This document shows, piece by piece, positions 1 to 11,064 of a stretch of DNA of 59,961 bases. The notes beneath the pieces are model-generated. The model had not been told where the DNA came from. It searched no databases and saw only the letters and a program-made list of their open reading frames with translations. Numbering within the stretch: the stretch's first letter is position 1; each line of letters begins with the position of its first letter. Both the position numbers and the translations under genes were made by a program. The DNA comes from Seminavis robusta. Its lineage: Eukaryota; Bacillariophyta; Bacillariophyceae; Naviculales; Naviculaceae. The DNA lies in assembly GCA_903772945.1 (NCBI GenBank), contig CAICTM010000554.1, positions 1 to 59,961 of the forward strand, given 5' to 3'.

Positions 1-111
1 GACCATAAGGGAGACTGACGGACAGTAATCCGGGAGAGCCACCCAACCAAGGATGAGGTGGTGGAACGAAGTGTCGGGTGCACACGTGGTGTGCCTATGT
101 GGTGTTTATGA

Positions 112-1029
112 CTAGCTAGAAGTACTACTAATCGGGCGGCTACAAATCAGGTTCACTTCTTCTGAACCAGAGTTGCAGCCTCCCGACAGGCTCCCTGTTA
201 ACTCATACTCTCCGTTCTGTAGAATCTCTTCATTCCCTGTCTGGGAAGGTGGGCGTTTATCCGATTCGCGCACCAACCATCTGAGGAGATCCTGCCTGAC
301 GCAAACATCCAGAGATGTGGTGACTTCATCCAGCAACAAAATCCTGAAGGGACGCAAGAGTCCCATCATGATTTGGACACGCCTACGTTGTCCGTCACTG
401 AGCTGGTGCATCCTCCAGTTGAGATCAATGCCCAAGAGTTCAACGAGTTCATCACGTCGTTCCGGGTAGGATTGTTGCAATTTTTCCATCATGTTCTTGA
501 CGGCAATATCTGCCATCAAGGGAACACTGCACCCCACAAAGGCAACCGTCCTCATTCCCCAATCACAATCAAGGCTGGTGCGGTGAAAGTTGAGGCGTGT
601 GTCATGAAACGCATTCAGACCCAACACTTTGGCGGAACTGGGTTTCCCGTTGACAGGATTTTCTGACTTTGTCAAGTGCTTGCCCGACAAAATGCGCAAC
701 AAAGTGGATTTTCCAGATCCTAAAGACACAGAAAATAGCGAGGGAAAAAAGAGAAATTAGTCGCTGTAACTGGATGACAGAGCCAAATCTGATGCTTCCA
801 GAAATATACACAAACACATACCATTGGCTCCAATGAGCAAACAACGAGAACCCGTGGGAAGCTTCAAGTTGAGGTTGTTCAAAATGAGGCTGTCTCCCAT
901 CTTGGAGAGGCCTGAAAAGCTGGTAGTGCTGTACCCAAAAGTGAGGTTCTCGACATCAATGGAGTATTCTCCATATTCTGGAATCTTGGGCAAGGGCTTT
1001 GGCTTGTTGGTGGGTTCGGAGGAGCACAT
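112..1029 (-). CDS. CAF16-type ABC ATPase (soluble ABC protein), 3' end unresolved
   Basis: A stand-alone ABC nucleotide-binding domain without membrane segments, most like CCR4-associated factor CAF16 and the plant ABCI19-21 group. CAF16 links to the CCR4-NOT mRNA complex in yeast. Exon 1 runs 1029-822 and ends inside Walker A. Intron 821-720 has GTATGT and TTTAG ends. Exon 2 starts at 719 and restores GANGSGKST. The signature is LSDGQRRRVQ and Walker B is ILLLDEVT, with a D-loop (SLD) after it. The H-loop block ATHIFDGL expected in this family is absent before the stop at 112. A good donor (GTATGAGT) lies at 208-201, so exon 2 probably ends near 209 and the rest lies beyond the left edge or in an exon I could not place. 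Family confident; 3' structure uncertain. Confidence 0.8.
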
Positions 1030-1671
1030 GGTCTTTCTCTTGTTGGTCGTGCACTGAAAGGAGCGAGTGAAAGGAACGGTTTCTGTTTGTTTTGCTGGTG
1101 ATTGCTATCTCAACGAGGATTTCAGTTAGAGAGTCAAAGTAATTAATTGTGAGCCATCAACTAGCTCTCCTCAAGCAAGGTATCAAACAAACACATCATC
1201 ATTCAATATCATTGTCATGACTCAGGCGCATCCTTGGATTGTTCCTTCGGCCCATCACGTGCAAAAACGAGTGAGTGACTCAGTCAAGGTGGGAACGTTC
1301 CAGACAACTACAGCCAAATGGTATCTTCTTAGGGGTATGGATATAAGGAACTTAGGGGCAGGGATAATGGGTCTGTTGAAGTCCCACTTCGCGTGGTTCT
1401 CCCGTCGTTCCGAACCAAGTCCTTCTAATAAGTCTTGAGAACGCCTGAAACGGTAATTCTAACAGGCGACGACTGCATCAAAGTAGCACCCAGTTTTGTA
1501 TGCGAGAGTGTGAGGAAGATCTTCAAATCATCAGAAATTCAGAACAGTCTCTCATCTCTCATCGTCTCACAAGCCACACCCCAACTTTGAGCCACACCCC
1601 AAGCACAAAGTGCACTTCCCTCAAGGCAATTAAAATAGCTAGGTAGCTCATAATCGTAGCCCTTCACCACC
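1030..1671. other. Intergenic, shared 5' region
   Basis: Region between the divergent ABC ATPase and the large coiled-coil gene at 1672, so it probably carries both promoters. Reading frames are short and show no recognisable protein. A short direct repeat (agccacaccccaa) occurs twice near 1570-1600. Confidence 0.5.
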
Positions 1672-4600
1672 ATGGGGTTGATGACACTGTTATCTCAGTT
1701 CCTTGTGATTGGAGGGCTGGTTGGAGGTGTCTGCTTGAATTTGGCAGTGATCACCAATTGTGAATTTATGCGACAGAATGTCCCTGATGATGCTTCCTAC
1801 AAAGTGAGACTAGGAGTCTTTCGATACTCTGTCTTCATCAACAACGGTCCTACTTCGTCTCCTATTGGTAATCCAAGTCCTTCCCAAGGACCAGTAGCAG
1901 TTGGACTTCCCACAGAGGCGCCAACGACACCCATGCCTTCCATGAGCCCTTCCTTGTTGCCTTCCATGAGACCCTCCCAGATGCCTTCGGAACATCCCAG
2001 CCAAGTTCCCAGTGCTCGACTCACGGATGTTCCATCGGCTGGAATCTTCACTCCCGTTCCAACAGGAAATCTATTTACTACACCCGAGCCAACAGGGGAT
2101 ATCTTTCCCCGACGAGAACGAGTCCTACAACGGGTGGGTACCCCTGCTGACGAATTTGATACGGGAGGAGAATGCAAAACATATGAAAATACCGACCAGC
2201 AGGACCTAGAGTGGCAAGTTCAGGCAGCTCGCGTCTGTGCCATTATCGCACCCATCTGTGGAGCTATATTGGTACTGCTGGTGCTCATGACACAATGCTG
2301 TTGTCCCATTCCATGTGCCGGACCCATCATCTCGGCGGGTTACACTGGGGCACAAGTGGGCACAGCCCTGGTGTGGCTCGTGCGGCGCAATGATCTCTGC
2401 GACAGTCTATTGGGTGGATGTGAATGGGGAGATGCTGCATGGATGAATCTAGCTGCACAGATTGTCTACATTGTGGCAGCCTTTGCCCATCGATTCTTAC
2501 CCGATCCGAAACTCTTGGCCGAGACTCGGCGTGCCGACAAGGCTGAGAATGAACTTCAGCAGCAGCAACAACAACAAAACGAAGCAAACAATAACGAACC
2601 CGCTGTGGAAACACCTGTGGCCAACAACGAGGCTGTCAACGAACAAGTCACAAGATTGCAGACCCAATTGAACGAGCAGGTTCAAGCCACGGCAGCGGCA
2701 GAAGCAAAGGCAAATACTCTACAATCACAATTCAGCCAACAAGCTGCAGAATTGGAAACGCAACGAAACGCCTTGGCAGTTGCCACAGCAGCAACGTCGA
2801 CGGCGGCAGCGGCCGAAGCTGCCAAGATTCAAGAGTTGAATCAAAAGATTGAAGAGCAACAGAAAGAGCTCGAGCAAACCAAGCAGCAATTACAAGAATC
2901 GGAAGAAGATGCCAAGCAACAAAAAACTGCACTGGCAACAGCCACCGCTGCCACATCAACTGCAGCAGTAGCAGAAGCTGCAAAGATCAAACAGTTGCAG
3001 GAGGAACTCGACAAAAAGGTTCAGGAAATGGAGGAAACAAACAAGGCCATGCAGGCCCTCCAAGAAGAAAATGAAAAGCAAAAGGATGCAATGGCTACCG
3101 CAACAGCTGCATCCACAGGGGTAGCTGCTGCAACAACAACTGCAGCAGCCGCTGAAGCTGTCAAGATCAAAGAGTTGCAGGAGCAACTGGAAAAACAGGC
3201 ACAAGAATTGGAGGAAACAAAGAACGCAATGAAGTCGGTCGAAGAAGAAAATGAAAAGCAAAAGGATGCTTTGGCTACCGCAACGGCGGCATCCACAGGG
3301 GTAGCTGCCGCAACAACAACTGCAGCAGCCGCTGAAGCTGTCAAGATCAAAGAGTTGCAGGAGCAACTGGAAAAACAGGCACAAGAATTGGAGGAAACAA
3401 AGAATGCAATGAAGGCCGTCGAAGAGGAGAACGAGAGCCAAAAGAATGCACTGGCAGCTGCAACAGCCATCACATCCACTGCAGCTGCAGCAGAAGCTCT
3501 GACGATCAAACAACTAAGCGACCAGATTGAACAAAAGGACAAAGAGATTGAAGAGTTAAAGGCAGCCAGGCCGAGCCCACCCGATGCTGACATGGAAAGA
3601 CCCGTGGATGTTGTAGACGATGAAAAAGTTGTCGAGGAGGAGCAGAAAGTAACAAAAGATGACAGTGATGAAAAACCATACATTGGAGCTGCTCCCACTT
3701 CCAACCCCGATGCGGCAGAACCGGAAGGGACGCACCAAGCTACGAATTTCGCACTTGAGAAGCAAAAGGCTGAATTTGAAGCAAGGATAAAGGAACTAGA
3801 GGAACAAAATGAAGCTCAAAAGCTGGCTCTTCTCGCAGCCACAGCCGCCGCTTCCAATGCAGAAGACCCCAAAGGCCTTCATGAATCTGACGAAAAGGGC
3901 GGAGAGGAGGAGGAGGACCAGGTCGATGATCCCAAAGACGGCAGGGAATCCACCAAAATGAAACAGGAAGAGGTGGCGATAGAGCCTGCAGCAGACCCAA
4001 AGGGGGTCAGAGAGTCCATGATCAAGGCAGAACCTGTTGAAGACCCCGAGGGACACAGGGCATCCATGAGCGAACTAGAACCAGTCGAACAGGCAGAAGA
4101 TCCTAAGGGTCTGAGGGAATCCGTGCTCTTGGCCCAGGCAAAAGAACCCGCTGAGGATCCATCTGGAGTTAGGACATCAACGACTAGGGAGGCTCAACAG
4201 GAAGCAGCCGAGGAACCCAGTGGTGTTCGAGGAGAATCAACGGGTTCAGCAGCTCAACCATCCGACGATCCAGCTGGGGTCAGGACATCGATGACTGAGA
4301 CAGGACAAGCAGAGCCTGGTGAAGATCCTCGAGGCGTTCGAGAGTCCATGGTTTCGGCAGACCCAGCTGAGGATCCAGCTGGGGTCAGGACATCGATGAC
4401 TGAGACAGGACAAGCAGAGCCTGGTGAAGATCCTCGAGGCGTTCGAGAGTCCATGGTTTCGGCAGACCCAGCTGAGGATCCATCGGGTGTCAGAACATCA
4501 ATGATTGAGACAGCAAAAGCTGAAGCTGGCGAAGATCCAGGAGGCGTTCGAGAATCCACAATGTCGACAGAAACAAGCGAGGATCCATCAGGCGTGAGAA

Positions 4601-4857
4601 CATCTATGGTGCAGGCAACGCCGAAACAAGCCAAGGAGGAGCCGTCGTCTGGTGGCAACGAAATAGCTGCAGAAGTCTTGCAAGAGGGACTATCTGCTGA
4701 TACCGAGGCGACAAGAACTGAATCCGTAGCTGCAGAACCCATGGGCAAGAGTGAAGAAGAGCTCGGCGGGAACGAAAATGTCGCCGCTGCAGACGACGGT
4801 GAGGCAGCTGATCACGATAGCGGCGGCAAGATGGAGACGGAAAGTGCAGATGCCTAA
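1672..4857 (+). CDS. Large membrane protein: Pro-Ser linker, hydrophobic helices, Ala-rich coiled coil and EDPxGVR repeats
   Basis: No known family recognised. The start lies in a strong context (caccatggg). Visible parts of the 1061 residues: a hydrophobic helix at about 5-27; a Pro-Ser linker at about 60-125 with repeated PS.xPS units, common in diatom surface proteins; hydrophobic helices at about 185-208, 216-237 and 257-275 with Cys-rich flanks; a poly-Gln patch near 295-302; a long coiled coil from about 310 to 650 made of units with ALATATAATSTAA-like Ala/Thr blocks followed by KIKELQEQLEK-like heptads; and an acidic C-terminal third with about 14 copies of ED(P)xGVR(E/T)S. Two blocks are nearly identical at DNA level (separate entries), so the repeats are still expanding. 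Intronless. Topology suggests four hydrophobic helices near the N-terminus and a long cytoplasmic or lumenal tail; function unknown. Confidence 0.8.
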   Translation: MGLMTLLSQFLVIGGLVGGVCLNLAVITNCEFMRQNVPDDASYKVRLGVFRYSVFINNGPTSSPIGNPSPSQGPVAVGLPTEAPTTPMPSMSPSLLPSMRPSQMPSEHPSQVPSARLTDVPSAGIFTPVPTGNLFTTPEPTGDIFPRRERVLQRVGTPADEFDTGGECKTYENTDQQDLEWQVQAARVCAIIAPICGAILVLLVLMTQCCCPIPCAGPIISAGYTGAQVGTALVWLVRRNDLCDSLLGGCEWGDAAWMNLAAQIVYIVAAFAHRFLPDPKLLAETRRADKAENELQQQQQQQNEANNNEPAVETPVANNEAVNEQVTRLQTQLNEQVQATAAAEAKANTLQSQFSQQAAELETQRNALAVATAATSTAAAAEAAKIQELNQKIEEQQKELEQTKQQLQESEEDAKQQKTALATATAATSTAAVAEAAKIKQLQEELDKKVQEMEETNKAMQALQEENEKQKDAMATATAASTGVAAATTTAAAAEAVKIKELQEQLEKQAQELEETKNAMKSVEEENEKQKDALATATAASTGVAAATTTAAAAEAVKIKELQEQLEKQAQELEETKNAMKAVEEENESQKNALAAATAITSTAAAAEALTIKQLSDQIEQKDKEIEELKAARPSPPDADMERPVDVVDDEKVVEEEQKVTKDDSDEKPYIGAAPTSNPDAAEPEGTHQATNFALEKQKAEFEARIKELEEQNEAQKLALLAATAAASNAEDPKGLHESDEKGGEEEEDQVDDPKDGRESTKMKQEEVAIEPAADPKGVRESMIKAEPVEDPEGHRASMSELEPVEQAEDPKGLRESVLLAQAKEPAEDPSGVRTSTTREAQQEAAEEPSGVRGESTGSAAQPSDDPAGVRTSMTETGQAEPGEDPRGVRESMVSADPAEDPAGVRTSMTETGQAEPGEDPRGVRESMVSADPAEDPSGVRTSMIETAKAEAGEDPGGVRESTMSTETSEDPSGVRTSMVQATPKQAKEEPSSGGNEIAAEVLQEGLSADTEATRTESVAAEPMGKSEEELGGNENVAAADDGEAADHDSGGKMETESADA
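3061..3420 (+). repeat. 180-bp tandem coding repeat (2 copies)
   Basis: Within the coiled-coil gene, 3061-3240 and 3241-3420 are near-identical 180-bp units (60 residues) starting at an EEENEKQKDA-like segment. Differences are scattered single bases, mostly silent, which points to recent duplication of an in-frame unit. Confidence 0.85.
4267..4476 (+). repeat. 105-bp tandem coding repeat (2 copies)
   Basis: 4267-4371 and 4372-4476 are essentially identical 105-bp units (35 residues), each carrying DPAGVRTSM and DPRGVRESM. Older, more diverged copies of the same EDPxGVR theme lie on both sides. Confidence 0.85.
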
Positions 4858-5220
4858 GTTTACGAGAGCGGCGCTGAGAATCCACTGAGGTAGACAGCAT
4901 TAAGCTGCCTTGCCACTAGGAAGCTGGTGGGCTTGATCCTCGAGCTCCAGCCAACATCTACTTGTGCTGCTGGTACCGGTACGGAACCGCATCGTTCCAA
5001 TAGGGCGGTACAGTTTATATTGTCAATGTTTAAAACCTAGTATAGTTGTCTTCATCTATTGTCCTGACAACAGTAAAATTCATGTGACTCTCTCCTACAA
5101 CACCAGCTGCAGTAAAGTGCAACAATCGTCATCTAAGCTGTGTACTCCGACGTACAAGCCAGACTTTGGGAACCGCTCTCGCCAATTTGCGTAGCACAAC
5201 CGAATTTGCTGGTACTTGCT
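4858..5220. other. Intergenic between converging genes
   Basis: 3' regions of the converging genes at 1672-4857 (+) and 5221-5745 (-). An ACCGGTAC word lies near 4974. Nothing else supported. Confidence 0.5.
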
Positions 5221-5745
5221 TCAAGCTCCTCCGTTTTTGGCCATGATCGCAACGCCACCATCAAGGACGTCTACGGTTGGAGGGACCGCAAATGTGAGGT
5301 TGGACCTGGGCAGGATTTCATTGACGCAAGACTCGTTCCAGCGGCCTTGAAAGTCAATGCTGAAGAAGTTCCACCAAGCGCTTCCGACTTCTTCGCGGAC
5401 GGGGCATCGGCAAGACTCTCCCTCAAAAGCTGCACAAGCGGGCACCAAAGTTGAATTAACACTACGCGATTCTTGCTCGCTTCCGCAACATCTGCAGTAC
5501 AGACTCGCATAGCGATCTTCATATTCTTCGACACTCATCCCCCAGCTACAAAAATGGCGAGTAAGTGTTTAATCGTACATCGTACATGCGGATAGGTCAG
5601 CACTTGCTCGATACATCATCGTTTGGCTGGAGACTTACCCATGGAGACGTCTCTCTTCTGAGCCTACTTTTTTCTCAAAAGCTTCAGTGGAAGTCAAGGC
5701 AACGAGACTAGTAGCAAGGAGGAAAGCTTGAGCACTGAACTTCAT
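5221..5745 (-). CDS. Small secreted cysteine-rich protein, two exons
   Basis: Spliced model of 143 residues. Exon 1 is 5745-5639 and exon 2 is 5545-5221, with a 93-nt intron bounded by GTAAGT and TGTAG, phase 2. The N-terminus MKFSAQAFLLATSLVALT is a classic signal peptide followed by STEAFEKK, so entry to the secretory pathway is likely. A plastid route cannot be excluded because Phe follows the predicted cleavage region. The mature part has a CRCC cluster and further cysteines, plus several N-x-S/T glycosylation sites. No family recognised. The longer reading frame upstream of 5745 is not used because the signal peptide starts at this ATG. Confidence 0.7.
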
Positions 5746-7887
5746 GATTGTTGATGATGGTCCTTCCAGTGATTTCTGTATTTCTGTTGAACGTTCGAGG
5801 AATTGTGAATTGTGAACTGATAGAGCACATCCACCACTCCATTGTGGTGGCACGGCGCCGCTGGTTTGAGGCAAAAATGAGGCTGACGTCGATGCTCTTG
5901 GAATCAGTCACAGTCTCTCCTAAGTGAGTGACCTGTATTTAGACGTGAGAGGACCGCATTCTTTAAGTCTTACCAAACAAGTAAAAATCCGGGAAACGAA
6001 TGATGCCTTTCTTACATGTAATCGCGCGAAAGATTCCATCCAACAACATAATAAGCAAGTAGAGCTGATACTACCTTGGTACTGTGGATTTCGAGCTGAG
6101 AAGATCTTTACTTTACATCTGTGCAGCAACCCTTTGCCATGAACACGCAACGCACGTCGTCGTGAGTCACCGTGCGAGCGTGTAATGGATCCAGCAAGAG
6201 AACAAAGATCCGTCTTTACCACTGATGACATGACACTGAGTGTCATTGGGAAAACCAAAGTTCCTCAATTCTCGCCGTCTGCGCTCATTTGGATTGGTGG
6301 ATATGCTTCGGATCCCATTGCCCTTGCTGGAATTTCAGTTTTGAACGAGGAACTACCCCAGATTTGCGGCTTACAACTACGACCATGAAGGAGATGAAGA
6401 TGTGGGGCGCCTGTCAAGAGCTGCGGCGTCCATTGCACACAAACTGAGAAGCTTTGGTTGACAAAAGGTCCCGCCGTCCTTTGGCTTCATACTGTAAGCA
6501 GTGCCAGAGCTGACAAAAAGGGGTTTCTTTTGCGCAGTCTTTCGGTCTGCTCTGGCAGTGCTTACAATATGAAGCCAAAGAGTCTTCGTGCTGGGACGAG
6601 TGGGGGAGAACGGCACAGATTGTTCCCCGTGGGTTCCCTATCGAAGTTTTAGTATGTGTTCTGCTTGGTTCTCATCAACTCTTTTGTCTTTCGCTTTCAG
6701 GTGCTTTATCAAGAGAGTTCAAGCCTCCGGACAGAAGATCGCGTGAGTTTGGAGGTGTGCATCCGCAACTAATCTTTCCCCCCTTGAAGTAAAAAGTACC
6801 AAAGAACCAAGGCATTCCCAATGCGCCCCTTACTTGGCCCCTTACTTGACGCGCGCAAGAATACCCTACCCCAGTGCATGTCAGATGCAGGTGCTATGCG
6901 CAACTGCTCATAGTTGAATCGAATCATCATCCCAACCGAGTTCTGGAGCCTCGAAAAGCTACGCTTCTGGCAAATCACTGCAACGTCAAGGAGGATGAAA
7001 CCACAATCTAGCTAGGTCTGGAATCTGATGACTTTGTCTCCCGGAGTCCCTAGCAGCTGGTACCAACAAAACATTACCTTCAATCTTGCAAGAATCTTTG
7101 CGGGAGCTGATGTCAGGGAGCGAGTCCGCTTTCGCAGACATACAGGTATCTTTGATAGGAATCGATCTTCCAGGATTTATCACTGCAATGTACCGGCTGG
7201 GGCTGCCAACGTCAACTGTCTGCCACTTTCAGGTTGGTTTCCTCAGGAAGCCTCTGCCTCACCTGTGATGATAAAGCAGCAGGTCGCGACCGGTACAAGA
7301 GCGCAAACTAGTTCTGCCCCTCGATGAAACATTGCACTTTAACTCAAGCCTTACAAGGAAACATTGTACTTTAGCTCCACTGGCAGCGTTAGGCGAAGGT
7401 TTGTGACTTGGAAGTAGCTACAATCGCCGAGGAGTGTCACTTGTACCGCCCAAAGTACAGTAACGAAACCCGTCTTTAGTTGCAGCCCTCCGCCACTGAT
7501 TCCAAGGATGACAAACAGTATCGTTCTCTACTACCAGGTAGCTACCGGTAGCTAGAGGAAGTGAGTGCAGGGCTGTATGATCTCTACTTGTTCATCTTTG
7601 AATTCATTCGACGCAGTCATCAGGGATTTGCTGGACCTCGAACTCCTCAATCGTATCCCTATTTCTAACGCGCGTTCGAGACCCGTACCCTTATTCTCAC
7701 GGGAATGAAGGGCAACCGCAAAATCTCTTGATGTTGAAACCTACCCCAATTGACCCAAACGCCAAAAGCTCTTCTTCTCTCGGCAGGTTGCCATTACTGT
7801 TGCATCAACCCAAGCAAAAGAGAAACTGTAGCAGAAGACCTGCATCACAACAAGCAAAGCTGTACCAGTCAGTTGAATAGCACTATC
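5746..7887. other. Long intergenic region
   Basis: About 2.1 kb with no convincing gene; all frames are short and lack recognisable domains. It holds the inverted repeat at 6479-6580 and a loose direct repeat around 7326-7375 (gaaacattg then actttaactc-like sequence, twice). The promoter of the methionyl-tRNA synthetase must lie in its right end. Confidence 0.5.
6479..6580. repeat. Imperfect inverted repeat, 36-bp arms, 30-nt loop
   Basis: Left arm 6479-6514 and right arm 6545-6580 are complementary at 33 of 36 positions, separated by 30 nt. If transcribed, it folds into a long hairpin of pre-miRNA-like size. It could equally be the remnant of a small foldback transposable element. Confidence 0.8.
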
Positions 7888-10539
7888 ATGACTTCACGAG
7901 CGGCAGATTTGGCTGTCGATGAACTTGCCACCTCTTTGATGTTGATGGGTGTGGCCCCAGCGAAGAAAGCCAAGGCTCCAGCTGGAAAGCCAAAGGGAGG
8001 CGGCAAACAAAAAGGAAAGCCCAAAGAAAAGGACACCCCGGCTCCCAAGGAAGCTCATGATCGCTGGACTCTCCAAGACGAAAGTACAATTGACTATGGC
8101 TTTCTATCCAAGACGGGTGGATCGGGCTCCAAAGAGAAATCTTTCTACATCACCACTGCCATCAACTACGCCAATGGACCTGCTCACATGGGCCACGCTT
8201 ATGAAGGAACTACCAGTGATGTGATTGCACGGTTCGCCCGTCTTTGCGGAGATCAGTCAGTCTACTTTGTCACGGGCTCGGATGAACACGGACAAAAGAT
8301 TGCGACAACTGCCGAAGAAGCTGGTCAAAAACCCATTGATTTGTGTGATAAGGTACGCTTCTCAGGACGAAATATAGATGGGAATGTCTCATATCTTGCT
8401 TTGTGTGGGCTCACCGATTCCCCTTTCTCTATTTCCATTCCAGTTTGTGCTCGGATTTAAGAACCTAAATCAGCGCACTCTAGTGAGCAACGATGATTAC
8501 ATTCGGACGACGAGCGACCGCCACAAAAAGACAGCACAGGAATTGTGGAGAAAAGTCAACGAAGCAGGAGATATCTACTTGGATACCTACGAAGGGTGGT
8601 ACAACGTCCGAGAAGAAACCTTTGTCACTGAAAATGATGCTGCTCTCAGCAACTATCTGGATCCAGCATCGGGCAAACCTCTCAAAAAGGTTCAGGAAGC
8701 TTCTTACTTTTTCAAAATGTCCAAATACAAGGATCGACTCATCGACTACATTGAAAACGTCAATCCTGACTTTATTTGTCCAACCCAGCACAAAAACCAG
8801 ATTCTGTCACGGCTGAAATCGGATGATCTTCGGGATTTGTCCATTAGTCGGGCCACCTTCTCATGGGGAATCAAAGTCCCCGAGGGCTTTGAGGAGAATC
8901 ATGTCATGTACGTGTGGATGGATGCTTTGACAAACTACCTCACAGGCGTCAACGCACTTGGTTTGGAGGACAACGACCTGGCACATTTCTGGCCAGCATC
9001 GGTACACATTATCGGAAAGGACATTCTTTGGTTCCACACAGTCATCTGGCCCTGCCTCTTGTTCAGTGCCAAAGTGCCCTTGCCCAAAAAGGTATACGCC
9101 CATGGATTTGTCAACGACAAGGACGGAAAGAAAATGTCCAAGAGTTTGGGCAATGTAGTAGATCCCCACGATATGCTGGACAAGTTCCACGTCGACACAT
9201 TCCGGTGGTATCTGAGCAAAGAAGCACCGTACGGAGGAGAGCTGTCCTTTTCGGAAGACAACGTGCGAGATATTCACAACTCCGACCTCTGCGATACTCT
9301 TGGAAATGGTGTGCATCGTGCAACAACCTTGTGTGGAAAGAAGGATTTCTGTGATGGGGTAATTCCCGATATTCCCATGTCATCAACTCTTCCCGAGTTC
9401 TTGGAGAAGCTGGGCGATATCATCGACACCTACCGAGCAAAAATGGAGCTGTTAGAACTCCATTCCGGTGCTCAGATTGCCATCCAAGGGTTCCGTGACA
9501 TTAACGGTTATTTGGCAAAGGAAGAACCATGGAAGTTGAAGGGAGACGAGAACAAGGTGAAACGGCAAACCGTTGTCCGTACCGCTTTGGAAGCAATCTA
9601 CGCCTTTACGCATCTCTTGCTGCCATTCTTGCCCATTGGTGCCAAGGAAATCTTTAAAAAGCTCAACACCGATCCAATCTCACTGGTGGAACTGAAAAAG
9701 CGTCACGCAGCAACCCCCGGCCAATTCTTGGCAGCTGGTACCAAAGTGGTTGCGGGCGGCGTGTTGTACGAAAAATCGTTGTCGGAGGATGAAATCAAGG
9801 ATGCTGCCGCGGCAGCGGCCAAAAAGAAGGAATCTTACGCCGACGCCCAGAAGCGCAAAAAGGAAAAGAAGCTCCAGGACATTGCAAACTCTAGAAAAGC
9901 CCAGGAGGGCGTCGACCCCAATCAACCCGAATTCACCAAGCTCGACATTCGCGTTGGGAAGATTGTCAAGGTTTGGAATCACGAATCGGCCGACAAACTT
10001 TTCTGCGAGGAGATCGACCTGGCGGAGGAAGGCGGCCCTCGTCAGATTGCGTCTGGCCTGCGAGGCCACTACACACTGGAGGAAATGCAGGATACGAAGG
10101 TGTTGGTGGTTTGCAACTTGAAAGCTGCCAAGATTGTTGGCTTTTCGAGCAACGGGATGGTATTGGCGGCAAAGGTACGTACCGTTTTCTTCAACAACAT
10201 ACTTGAAGTTTCCTTTGATGATGCATGACGGAGACATTGTCGTGGAACGATACTCACCAAGTAGACGTGTTTGTTTTACAGGGCGAGGACGGGGCCAAGG
10301 TCGAATTGGTATGTCCCCCCGAGGACGCCCCAGTCGGCGAGAGAGTCACATTGGAAGGATTAGAAGGTACCTTCGAGCCTCTTTCCTCTGCACAGACAAA
10401 GAAGAAAAAGACGATGGACGCGGTTGCAAAGGAATTGAAGACGGCAGACGGAGGACTCGCGACATGGCAAGGAAAGACAATCATCACCACAAAAGGACCA
10501 TGCAAAGCTGCGACGCTGGTGGGCGCTCCAATTTCGTAA
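7888..10539 (+). CDS. Methionyl-tRNA synthetase with C-terminal EMAPII-type tRNA-binding domain
   Basis: Charges tRNA-Met with methionine using ATP. Three exons: 7888-8352, 8444-10174 and 10282-10539; introns of 91 and 107 nt, both phase 0 with GTACG donors; 817 residues. The start at 7888 is the first ATG in frame. A Lys/Ala/Gly-rich extension covers residues 1-60. The class I core starts near 85 with FYITTAINYANG, then the HIGH-type motif HMGH at about 100-103, and GKKMSKSLGN near 382-391. An Ala/Lys-rich linker precedes the C-terminal OB-fold tRNA-binding domain, from about residue 650 (FTKLDIRVGKIV). No plastid or mitochondrial presequence is evident, so this is probably the cytosolic enzyme. 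The core resembles the bacterial type seen in several algae. Confidence 0.95.
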
Positions 10540-11064
10540 TCTATATTAATGCATGTATGTTTATTGTCCTGCTTTTTGGCGGTCCTGTGTTTGCAGCCGT
10601 CGTTCTCCTGTTTGTGCCGATCACGTGCCACGGTGTGATCTTTCGATCATCGATGGTCTCTCGATTTTGTCGACGGGCGTTGGTTTGAAATTCCTTGGAG
10701 GTGGTGTGAAGTTTTTTGCTTTCATCTTGTTTCCTTCCCTTCTTGAAAAGAAAAAGATTTAAAGCATATTGCGAATGCCACATTTTAAATACTTAATTAA
10801 GGTCACCAAGAGTGGGACCGTGGGACACAGCAAAACTTGCATCGCTGACAGGAGAAAGGGCTCACCAATAACACCAAACGAGAAAGGAGCTGCATGCCCA
10901 AGAGATGCGGAAGGTTGCGAGACATTCACAAAGCAACAACAGCATAGCAGGGAAGACAACAGGGCATAAGAATATCATAGTGAGAGCAGTAGGGCCGAAG
11001 ACGTAGCGAGACTAGGTCAAACGATTGGCCAAACCAGAGGACATAGTTTAGAAGTGCTGACACC
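10540..11064. other. Intergenic
   Basis: 3' region of the synthetase and 5' region of the next gene. No open frame of substance and no RNA gene seen. Confidence 0.5.

Noticed and set aside
2956..3704. Long minus-strand frames (185 and 227 residues) opposite the coiled-coil gene
   Set aside because: They are Ser/Ala/Cys-rich shadows of the Ala/Thr/Glu repeats on the plus strand.
6377..6652. Two opposed frames with similar protein text
   Set aside because: The similarity comes from the DNA inverted repeat at 6479-6580; neither frame looks like a gene.
10134..10688. 184-residue frame overlapping the synthetase 3' end
   Set aside because: It reads through the second intron of the methionyl-tRNA synthetase in another frame.
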